In this document: positions 24,891 through 35,059 of the stretch, piece by piece
How the letters are laid out: each line of letters opens with the position of its first letter
Position numbering within the stretch: position 1 is the first letter of the stretch
NCBI GenBank assembly: GCA_965153455.1
Contig: OZ234495.1
Span: forward strand, 14,876,875 to 14,940,874
Source: Sphagnum compactum
Lineage: Eukaryota > Bryophyta > Sphagnopsida > Sphagnales
DNA length: 64,000 nucleotides
Direction of reading: 5' to 3'
The notes under the pieces: model-generated
What the model was told of the DNA's origin: nothing
Databases searched by the model: none
What the model saw: the letters and a program-made list of their open reading frames with translations, nothing else
Made by a program: the position numbers and the translations under genes

Positions 24891-26220
24891 CAATGGTGAT
24901 GCAAGCATAATAGCAATCACCAACATTAGTTATAGCCCTTAATATTTTTAGGGTTTTATTGGATTTTGGGCATTTAAATTTTTTTAAATGGGCAGTAATA
25001 ATATTGCTTTGGTAGAAATCAAGGTTGCCATATGCATTCGTGATGCACATTTGTTGCTTGCTTTTCGACAAGTTTATGGATTTTGAAAAGTTTTAGTTGC
25101 TTGAAGGAGATATGGTGTATAAGCAAGAGTTATGGCTAAGGAGTTTTGACTTCAAGGCTTCAACTTCAAGTAGCTACGGTTGCACAACCTCAAGAATTTG
25201 CAAGGCAAAGACCTCCTCAAAATTTTAACTCAACCCTAATTTTGTCTCTCTCTCTCATTCCCAAAAGCTGGAGGTATGTCAATGTAATGACTCCAATTTC
25301 CAAATTCTCATTTCCATTACCGACATTCCAAGCAACAATTTTTTTTAATTTTAAAATTTGATTTTGTTAATTTTTATTTTTAATTTTCAGTTTTGATTTT
25401 GCAAAAGGGGTGTGAGTTTTGAAAGTGTCTAATAATCAACAATGAGTCCAAATTTGAAAGGTCAATGTTGAGAGTCATTGTAAATTGTGAGAACTTCGAT
25501 CCCAATTTCCCAAGTTTGATTCCCAACTTCCAAATCCCCTTACATATTTCCAATGTCCAAGAACCAAAATTTAAGCTTTTCAATTCTTCTTTTTCACAAC
25601 AAATTAAGGTTCAATCTTGGTTTTATTTCTTGATTTACTTCAATTTCCAAAATTCATTTCCAAGTTCCATTTTCCCAAGTTTTTGTGGCTTTGAATTTAA
25701 GGTTTTTCTTTTCTCTAGAATCTTTGCAAATCTATTGCATGTTAACAATTTCTTGGTCTTATGTTTTGATTCCCTCCAACCACTAGAATCCATTTTCAAC
25801 ATTCCATTTTCCCAAGTTTTTTGTGGCTTTGAATTTAAGGTTTCTTTTTTCTATAGAACCTTTGCAATTTTATTATCTTTCAGGATTCATATTGGTTTTA
25901 TTTCCTAATTTCTTTCAAATCTCCTAAATCAATTCTAACATTCCACTTTCCCCAAATTTTTATGGTTTTGAATATAAGGTTTCTTTTTTTTCTATCTAGC
26001 CTTTGCAAATTTGCTATCTTTCAAGATTTTTGGTTTTATTTTCTTTTCAAACTTATTATAGAATCCAAAATTCATATTCATGGCCCCTTCACAACTGCTT
26101 AAAAGGTTTAGATTTTGGCCCGTTTTCCTATTTTCTTCAACCCTTCAAGATGAGGTTGGCCCATCACCCCCCCCCCTTTCGGCGGGAATTCTCCCCTTCT
26201 ATTCTTATTATTGTGTCACC
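24891..26220. other. AT-rich DNA between the bHLH gene and the hAT-like remnant
   Basis: Apart from the 138-bp array, I see no gene or mobile element limits. A run of C lies at about 26,167. Confidence 0.5.
25640..26060. repeat. Diverged tandem repeat, three copies of about 138 bp
   Basis: The anchor CCATTTTCCCAAGTTTTT occurs at 25667 and 25804 and in diverged form (CCACTTTCCCC) at 25943, spaced 137 and 139 bp. Each is followed by GGCTTTGAATTTAAGGTTT (or a variant), a T-rich tract and CTTTGCAA. The open frame at 25,465-25,908 is a by-product of this T-rich array. Confidence 0.85.
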
Positions 26221-26229
26221 TAATGATGA

Positions 26230-27540
26230 CACTTGTGCAAGGATGTTGTTGCTAGTTCAACTAAAAAAGGTCTAGATAAGAAAAAGAAAAAATTGTACAA
26301 TTATGCATGGATGTTTCAAGATGTGTGGACTGCTTGCTTGCCATGGGCAAAGTTGACGTTTGATGGGAAAGGCCAAGTGCATCAAGTTTGTTGTATGGTG
26401 TGTACATTTGTGGAAGGGAAGGAGAAGTTGTTGGCCCCCAAGTTGGACAATTTGTTGAAACACCAAAATTGTTGCAAGGCCAAGGTTTTTGTGCATGTGG
26501 TTGATGCTGGCAACTTTTATTCCAACAAAAATTTTGTCCATGCAAAGAATAAGTAATGTTACACAATTGTCAACTAATGAAAATATCAATTTGTTGTTAT
26601 TTTCCATCTCCTTATCGACAAATGTCTCATGTTTAATTATGAAAACTTGAAAAGATAATTTCAACTATTGAAGGTGAAATATGTATCCTGGAAACATTGG
26701 ACTAATGGGTCGAACTGGGGGATGGCAAAAATGATGCATGGGGTTTTGTTGAAAGCCACCAAAGTGGTATTTGCAATTGCCTCCAAGTTATTGCAATCAG
26801 TGTAGACAAAGTTACTACAATGAATTGACAACACCTAATGGTTGCCTATCCATTTACATGTGGTGCAACAATGGAGAAGGATTATGATTATGTTTTTCAT
26901 GGAAACAATGGGTACATTTGCCATTTCCAACAACATTTTTGGGCCAATGTTGAAATGTTTGATTGTTTTTGGTGGATTAGGTTTTAAGGATTATAGGGAA
27001 GCTGGTCAACATTGGTTACAATGACAACAATATGTTCCAAAGTCATAGGATGGGGGTGACTAAGTGATTCAAAAAGAAGGTGGCTACTTTCATTACGAGG
27101 TTCCATTGTTTTGCCCATAAGACGAATCGTGTCATCATCAGTTTGTTTGATGTCCTGCTCATGCATCGCCTAGAGTTTTTCTTACAAAATTTGGATGTCT
27201 TTTTCACACACAATTTGAAAAATTTTGTTAAATGTCAAAAGTTGGCTAATCTACTATAAACGAAAGGCAACAAACTCTTTCAAAATGTGAAGACCTATTA
27301 TATTTCCATGTTTTCACCAACCAAGTGGGTATATTCAGAATTTCATCCTCTCATGGTCAAAATGCATGCAAAGAATCAATGGAATGATGTTGCATGGAAG
27401 AACCTAAATTCTTTGTGTGATGTGGAGGTAATTATAGGGTTACCTTGCATTTTTCTGGTACTCAAGTGTGTTCACGCTTTGACCAAGGTTACCAAAAAAA
27501 AAATGTTTTTGTTTGTGACTTTGTGGAAGATGTGAAAATA
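26230..27540 (+). pseudogene. hAT-superfamily transposase-like gene, N-terminal and central part, decayed
   Basis: The first open block (about 26,233-26,556) has WMFQDVW, then QVCCMVC, KEKLLAPKLDNLLKHQNCCK: a Cys-x2-Cys plus His/Cys pattern like the BED-type zinc-binding domain at the front of hAT-like transposases. Downstream, in changing frames with several stops, are FITRFHCFAHKTNRVI, FFTHNLKNFVKCQKLANLL and NVKTYYISMFSPTKWV, which resemble the conserved central region of hAT-like proteins from plants (CMAHRTNL..., NVKTRWISMLSPAKRV, from memory). The frame breaks show it is non-functional. The expected C-terminal part is found at 28,976-29,662. Whether the source was an active transposon or a domesticated gene cannot be told. 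Confidence 0.6.
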
Positions 27541-28975
27541 GCCCAACAAGAAAAAATCTAAATAGAGTCCAAATCTCTGGAACCCTACAACCAATTACAT
27601 CACTTGATTTGTGATACCACTGTCAAGGAGAAATTCTACTGATGTCTACTTATTCCAACAAAACCAACTTCTGTACATGCAGATTTGCAAATCTGTTACA
27701 ACTATATGAATCTTCATCACACATTTCCTTAATGGCCATATACTACTGGCTACCAAGCACCAATTCATATCACTAAGAATCCAGAATCTATTGAGATATG
27801 GCTTTGAGGTCAGAACTCTCAAGGTTCACTCAGTCCATATGAGCTGCTAACCATTTTCCCACTGAATGCAACAATCCAACGTAACATCAAATCTCTCATC
27901 TAAAAACCTAAATCTTGTAGACCTTTGGATTCAAATGTTTTGAACGTGACTTTGAACAATAGATACCAGGCTCACATAAAACCACTCAAGAAGATAGATT
28001 CTTATGCAATAATGTACTATAGATTTCATCTCTTCAAGTTTCCCCCACTCCTGACCTTGTTCGTCTCATTCTGCCCAACCTAAGGACACCCCTTTGAGGT
28101 TTCTGGTACTCACTCTGACAACTGTCTACAACATGGATTCAAAGTACTGCAACAAAAAAATTCCCCTTCCCAAATGCATCTTCACTTCTATATGCCCCTT
28201 AGTTCTACAGCTTGGACCCCTTTTGTTTTCATCATCCCTCAGCATCAACCCCTCATATCATCTATCCTTCCTTAGATCTACACATCTACTTTGCTAAGTC
28301 ATTGGTGCAATGGAGTTCATCAACGACTAGCCTAGTAATGCAATAAGAAGAAAATTTCATACCAAAAAGAACCTACTGCTTCGCTCCTTCATTCTGCCTC
28401 TTATCTTACCTTCCACCGATAATTACGCAAACCTTTCTTTAATGTAGTCACTCCCTCCACCATCCATTGCTCGGTGCAACTCCTGTTCTCCACAACACAC
28501 AAACAAACAAGGTTGCCTACCCATGCATTCCTTGCAGCAGCAACGGAATAATTTCCGCCGCAAGCATGCAAAAAGTTGACAACTATTGACAACAATCAAA
28601 CAAAAAAACGAAACCCTAAAACCCATTGTGTTCACACTATTAGAATGATTTTCTGTCCAATCACAATAGGTCCAAGAACCAAACTTGGCGAGTCTACATA
28701 GATTTGGAACCAAGCAAGAAGTGTACCTAGTGATTTTACATGGACATGGATCTAATGTCAAAACCAAACTTAATGACTCTACATGAAATTAAACTTGGCC
28801 AATAATTACACCCAATGGGCATCAAGGCAATTTGCAAGGTCCAACTAATAATATTGGTAGGTGCTAAGGTCCTCGGTTTAAATGGTGTTTAAGTTTTTTA
28901 GGTTTTAAGGTCCTATGTTTAAGTTCTAGGGTTCTAGAATCTAAGGTTTTGGCACTAACTTTTACATGTATATTA
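27541..28975. other. DNA between the two hAT-like blocks, with a primer-site-like motif
   Basis: Composition shifts here to C-rich and CT-rich on the plus strand, unlike either flank. On the minus strand TGGTATCA occurs at 27619-27612 just after a CTTGACAG end, as expected at the junction of an LTR and a tRNA-Met primer site. This could be an inserted or solo LTR, but no second end or target duplication was resolved. Alternatively, part of it is the poorly conserved middle of the hAT-like gene. Confidence 0.3.
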
Positions 28976-29662
28976 TAACAATGATGATGGTGTTGGTGAT
29001 CCTCAACCCATCACCAAACTTGCATTAAGCTGGGTAGTCAGCAAGGTGAAAGAGGAATGTGAAGGTGCAGCTTGGGGCTTGGTGTCGGGGTTGAAAAAAC
29101 AGTTCACAGATCATGAGGTAATAATTGTTTTTGGTGTTGTCTACCTGCAATTCTAGGCTACAAACACTACAAAGGTCGAGAGTAATTTTTACTTTCATTT
29201 GAATGTCTTGAAGGCAACATTATGTGTGCCTTACAAGGTTGTTCAAAATGGGAAGACTGTCCCTACATTGCTGTCATCTCACAATTTGGATTTGCAAAGC
29301 TCCCATTTCAAGATGACCATGATCCATAACTCCGAAGTTTTCATGCATGATTCTAAAAGCAACTTGAATCCAATGACCTAGCTTTAGCACAAAGTTGCCG
29401 CATCTCCCACACTCAACCAAAAGCTCTCAAAATACATGAAGCTAGTAGAGATCATTGATGTCCAAGTTCTTGGTTCTATTGAAAACAAACACACATTTAG
29501 CACTTTCAGTTTCATGAAGAACTGGTTGCGAAACCAAGTCAGCACACATTTTGATCTTTGCATTTGCTTTTATAGCCAACAGTTTTTTATGCTTCATAAC
29601 TTTCTTTACAATCAAGCCATTGCCAAGTGGCAAGGCAAAACCCATTACTATGTCAATGAATA
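28976..29662 (+). pseudogene. hAT-superfamily transposase-like gene, C-terminal dimerisation part, decayed
   Basis: Reading on the plus strand gives LKKQFTDHEVIIVFGVVYLQF, then after stops KVAASPTLNQKLSKYMKLVE and VQVLGSIENKHTFSTFSFMK, NWLRNQVSTHFDLCI. The block around FSTFSFMKNWLRN is the signature of the hAT C-terminal dimerisation region (typical form: VERxFSxxxxxKxxxRNRL). At least three in-frame stops precede the final 75-codon open block ending near 29,660. It continues the remnant at 26,230-27,540 in the same orientation. Confidence 0.65.
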
Positions 29663-32425
29663 ATTGCAAGCAAGTTCATGGAAGTTTTCTAGGTTTTTTG
29701 GAGGATTTAGCAGCTACAAAGAAAAGTCGAACGATAGATAAGGATGTGACAAACTTTTGAAATATAAACTACTCTTTTTGTAACCTTATGTTATTACATC
29801 AATTTCTATTTGCAATTTGCCCTTGCTCACATTGCATTCTAGGGTTTAGTTTTAATTTGGGCGACCCATCTGTTTATTTCTTTCTTTCCAATGGTGCATG
29901 GCTTTTCAGCTTGGTAGAGAAATTGGGGGAGAATGTATAGATTGTGAAGCAAGCCTTTTGAGTTTTAGTCTATGGATTTTGGTGGAGAATGCGTGGAGCT
30001 TTAGATTTTGCTCTAAGAGAATGTACATGGCTTTATGGTTTCAGAAGCGGTATGTATCAAAGTCCAATTGTTTCAAATTTTGGAAGTAAAGTTGGGCATC
30101 CTATGAAGCAAGCATCTTAATTTGATTATTTGGATTTTGGATGTTGTAGGAAAAAAGTACATAGCTTTGTGGTTTCAAGGTTTTTTGGATCTCTTCAGCT
30201 CTGAATTTTGCAGGAGGATAGTCAGAATTTGATTCTTGAAGCAAGCATCTTAACTTTGGAATTTGGATTTTGAAATATAGTCTTACAAATTATAAACGAA
30301 GCATCTTAATTTTATGAACCCAAAAATTCCCCCTTCAGCAATAGCCCCATCACCAAATACATACCCTTGATAATGGACATGTCGCCAATATGATGGATCA
30401 CCAATTTTGACTATTGTCGCCACTCTACAAACATTGTGAATTTACAACTCGTGATCATAGTCACTTTTAGTTGGAAAAAATCGCCATCTCAGCTCCACAT
30501 CCTGCATAATTTTAACCAGTTGTGCTACTCCATACATGAGCTGTGTAGCCCACCTTGGCAACCAGCCATCCTTGAAAAAAAAATGGCTGCATCCAGGTGC
30601 TCAAAGCAACACTTGATGAACATGACTCAAAAAATGTGAGACCAGGTGAAATTCACCTAAGTGTGAAACCCTTGTATAATCCATGTGTGAAACAATTGGA
30701 TCATCAAGTAATGGCTCTGCAACTAATTCAAATCAACAACAGTTGCTGCAGATAGACAGGAGAATGTTTTTCACAAGTGTAAATTTACACCCAACTAACT
30801 AACTGATTCTACTTAAGAGTACTACTGCAGCTACTGATGCTACAGGAATTTTTTCCAAGTTAGTTGGGGTTTGATGAGGGAGTAATATGGGTTGCAGGGA
30901 TTGTTAATTGAGGAATTACTTAGGCAGATATTTGTAACATTGGACAGCTTCTGTCCAGGGTTTTTAATTTTCAATTTTGTGATTATAAAAAATTTGGTGA
31001 AAATTTCCCTAAACAATTAGCAAATTAGTCTAATTGACCCTAGCAAAAAAAAATTCTAAAAAATTCCCAATTTTTTTGTTTAAAAAAACTACAAAATTTT
31101 GGTAGGAACAAAAAACATTGCTGTGTGTCCAATGGAAGAAGCCTTCCCTTCTTCTTCTTCTTGAGAATTGAAGTTGCCATATCAATTGCCCTCCCAATTA
31201 AATGATGATTTATTTAGGGTCTAGTTTCAGACTGCAGACTTTTCATTCAGTAATCAAAGTTGTACTTAAGAGTACTGATGATAGATTCAATTGTGGGTGG
31301 GACCACACATTCCTGTTGCCAATTTTTCAATTACGTAGCCAAAAATATGGAACTATTTTTTAATACATTTTCTCTCATATTTAGCTTGTAGCCAAATTTG
31401 GCTAAATCTTCTTATGGAATCATTGCCACCTTGGCTACATCACAAAATTGAAGATACATAGTAACAATGCCCCCCCACCCCTCACCTCCTTTTCCCCCCT
31501 ACTTCAAGGTACATTTTTGTTACTGGCAAAATTTCACCCAAAAAGCAAAATCGATTGAAAATTTGAAAAATGTGAAAATGAAGTGATTTTTGGAGTTTTC
31601 AAATAGCCAGAATTCAGAAAAATAAGAAATGTCAGATTTCTACATTTGGTTCCAGTAGGTAGCCAGAAGTATAAAAGGATATTTAAATTTTTTAAAACTT
31701 TCATATCCCATATTTTGTAGCCAAATTTGGCTAAATCTTCCTACGGTGGTAAAATAGTGTGTCAGTTTGCCTTTTGTTAGTCCTTTCTATAAAACCAAAG
31801 TGGTCAGGGATGCAACTACATCCATACCCTCCTAATGGATGTAATATTGAGTGATGACATGGTTTCATTCATACCTGATTTTGACATGCTCAATTATTCG
31901 AGGAGTTGGATCTTCTAGCTGGCTGATGAGAAAATTGAATCAGTGGGATGAACATGTCTTCGTTAGCTTTTTCTTATTGGAAGCATTGGATGGATGGAAT
32001 ATTGTCAATTCTATGGCACAAAGGGCTACTTTTCATCAATAAATGTAGATTTGGTCCTGTACCATGTGTCTGCAGCAGAAACACTGCGATGGAATATTAG
32101 AGTTATTCGTAAAGTAAGAAAAACACAGCACCAGAACCCTCCCTGAGGTTTGGTCATACACAGGGTAAGAATAAATAAAAAACCTGCAAGAAAAGTACAT
32201 TAGCATTCAACCGGGGGATGAAACTCAGAAAACCATCAATTTTGGTGCTAAAAAATGAGTTCCATCCTGTCTCTCCTTTTTCCTGAGCGCCTCCACTGCT
32301 GCTACATATAAATTCACTGCTCCTAAATGTACAACTACTATAATAGACAACCTCCATTCCAGAAAGGGGAATCATACAATATGTTTGTTTTAAGCATTAT
32401 AAGATGTCTCATCAAACACGACGGG
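29663..32425. other. Non-coding DNA with no recognisable feature
   Basis: Short frames at 29,898, 30,436 and 31,851 show no domain. Two similar phrases, TAGCCAAATTTGGCTAAATC, occur at 31,388 and 31,721, which suggests decayed dispersed repeats. Nothing else is supported. Confidence 0.55.
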
Positions 32426-32448
32426 CTTCTCTTCTCTTCTCTTCTCTT
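32426..32448. repeat. (CTTCT)n microsatellite
   Basis: Four to five perfect CTTCT units. Confidence 0.9.
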
Positions 32449-32732
32449 ACTTCATCCGTGATTCTTGCTTTGTCCGTTTCATGAAGATTTGTTGTAACTC
32501 TGTTTGTTCTATCTGGCTCTCTTCCTTGTCAATTTCATCATATTGGGTTATGCGTACAATATCAGTGTCATGCGGGTATTTGAATCGGCATCAAAACTCC
32601 CCCAACAGTTGATCTCATAACCGCTGTTCTGAGACAATCAGTGAGCTGGTTCCTGATACATAACCATCATTCTCTACTAGGTAATGATAATAGCAATGGA
32701 AGAAACTGCCTGAGAAGACTGGAGGTTTTTTC

Positions 32733-33140
32733 CAGTGTTGGCTGCTTATTGAGTTTTTGACCCCGATATCAAACCGGTTATTAACAACCCATCAGTTGAT
32801 TATTGATTCTTTTGATAATCGATCGAATTGAAAATGTCTTGGTATTGGCTTTTAAAAATCTAATACCCTACCCGGATGACTCAATTTGTCATCCAGCTAG
32901 GTTATCAATCATTACACACTAAAACAAAACAAAATTAATAGCAGATCTTTTGTTTCTCAAAACCCTAATATCCAGTGCATAATTGGCAGGTTGACTGGTG
33001 GCTTTCAAAAAGTTATTTGAAAATCCACCCTTATGCATAACCGATGGTTATTACCCAAGTTTATTTGATAGTGGCAGGTTTTCAAATAACTGGTTGGGAA
33101 TCACAGGTTAACCTTATAATCTGATAACCGGCCAACACTG
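32733..33140. mobile_element. Non-autonomous hAT-like MITE candidate
   Basis: Starts CAGTGTTGGC and ends with its exact complement GCCAACACTG; similarity continues imperfectly inside (TTATTGAG against TTATCAGA). The 8 bases outside each end are GTTTTTTC and GTTCTTTG, six of eight matching, as expected for an aged hAT 8-bp target duplication. It is 408 bp with no coding capacity. Confidence 0.5.
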
Positions 33141-34061
33141 GTTCTTTGCCAGTTCTTTCATGAGAACTGCAGGTTGTTTGATATATGTTTCAAAAGAACC
33201 ATCACCAGAGGTTCTTCAATTCTGCTTTTTTTCACCAAAGAACCGCCGGTCCTTTGATTTTAATATGTAAGAAAACTAGAAACACGGGTTAGTAACAAAA
33301 CCAAATACCTGCACAACACTACTGTTCCTTTTCTTTTCTGTCTTTGGCTGTTGTTATTTTGTCCCAGTTTTGGTTCCTCAAATTTCTCCATGCCTTGCAG
33401 GTGGCTTTGGAATGCCTCACTTGCATCTTGGTTTGAGTTGAGATCAGATTCTTAGGGTTGTTAGGGTATTACCTGTTTGAGATGTTTGTCGAATAAGGAT
33501 ATCTGCCCCTTTTTTTTATCTGCCAGATAAAGATAGTGTATATTTTTTGATTAATTTTTAGATATCCTGACTGGATATCAGATTTTTCACTTTTTAAATC
33601 TGACTTGGATATCAGTGTTCCTGAATATCTATTGTTTATTTATTAGTTGAACATCAGCAGATCCAAATATCAAGAATTCAAAAATTTAGCCTCCAATTAT
33701 ATTGGATGCCAGTCTTTTTTTTTGGGCAAAAATCTCCAAAAGACAACATCTTCTTTTTAAAAGGGAATATTTTGTTGCAAATTTATTTTTCTTCTAAAAA
33801 GTAATCGCCAAAAAAAAATCATAAATTATTTTCTTAAGAAAGTATAGTCGCAATGATAAATAATAACTACTACTGATTACAAGTTTGAAAAGACCTCTGA
33901 AAATGTGTCCTTGGAACAGTCTAAAATTGTGTAGAAATTTTTGCTGCCCTAGCTACATTAAGAATTTCTTTATAAAAATAACAAGGTGTGAACCTACAAA
34001 CCTACCTTAATTAGGTAACTTACCCTATTTATTAATTAATAACTTTGATATCCGGCAGTGA
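33141..34061. other. AT-rich DNA left of the LTR element
   Basis: No gene seen. It holds TATC/GATATC-rich phrases at 33,500-33,680. If the left LTR of the Ty3 element were full length (942 bp) it would reach about 33,589, but I find no match to the right LTR here. Confidence 0.5.
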
Positions 34062-34094
34062 ATAGGTCAATGATCAGGGGGATGATGAAAAATG

Positions 34095-34134
34095 GATGAT
34101 CTACCATGATGATCATCCCTTATGGTAGATCATC
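34095..34134. repeat. Perfect hairpin, 13-bp arms
   Basis: Arms GATGATCTACCAT (34095-34107) and ATGGTAGATCATC (34122-34134) are exact complements around a 14-base loop. It sits beside a segment that matches the right LTR in inverted orientation. Confidence 0.85.
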
Positions 34135-34269
34135 AGGTAGATCTTGTTCTTTCCATTGCATATTTGTCCTTTCAAAAAGTCAATCACCATTTTTCACTGT
34201 TGGGCATTCTTCCTTTCAAAGCAAATTTGCAAAAAAACAACTACACACACATCACACACAAACACAAGA

Positions 34270-34530
34270 GCCAATACTTAGCTTCCAAAATCACTGCCTC
34301 CTTATATTCACGCCACTCCATGCTCCACAGCTTACATCATTCTCCTCCACTCAAGAAGGAAACAATGAACATTATATTAATCCCTAAACTTTCACGTAAA
34401 ATTAATAGCGAACCTATCATCACCTCAAGGTTTCCTCTCGGAAACTTTTATATGAATGACAAAACGACAAAACAAAAGATGGGTTTTGGCACTAAACCCT
34501 AACATATCTCATCCATAATTTTTAGTTACA
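34270..34530 (-). repeat. 3' LTR of the Ty3 element, truncated or rearranged
   Basis: Matches 41710-41995 in the same orientation over 261 bases with substitutions and one indel of about 27 bp. In element orientation it begins TGTAACTAAAAATTATGG. Below 34,270 the match stops, so only the 5' part of this LTR is recognisable. Confidence 0.8.
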
Positions 34531-35059
34531 TCTATAACCATTCCCGAATTTTTTTGAATGAATCCTTTAGTCATCACAACTTCAAGGTGCAGCATGAAAA
34601 ACTTGCAGATCCCTCCTAGGTCTATCCCACAATTTTTCATCCTTACCCTTAATAATACAAATCCTACCACCTTCATCATGCTCTTGAAACCCATTGTTGT
34701 CCAAATATTTCATGAACAAAAAGGGCTCTTCCTAGCTAAAAGCTAATGATTTATTCTTCCTAGGTTTCTTCATTTTGACAAGAGTTTCTCCTTCAACAAA
34801 ACTAGAGAACATCTATTTACTTTTTTTTTATGCATATGTTTTCTTTTGTTTTGCTTCAGCATTATTCACATTCTTAACTACTTAGCCATGATGCTCGCAA
34901 TCAACTGCATTTTCTCCATCAACTGCTCAACAAGCATTATAGGATCATCATCCTCATTATACACCTTCACCAATGGGCTTAAAAAATTATTAGCTCGCAG
35001 TCTTCGAGTGCGACCAGTAAGAATCATGTGTGGTGAGAAGCGAATACTTGCCTATACAC

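Noticed and set aside
25465-25908. 147-codon Phe-rich frame on the plus strand
   Set aside because: A by-product of the T-rich 138-bp tandem array.
33309-34530. Full-length left LTR beginning at ATACC-TGCACAAC near 33,305
   Set aside because: ATACC matches the five bases outside the right LTR, but the following DNA does not resemble the inner end of the right LTR.
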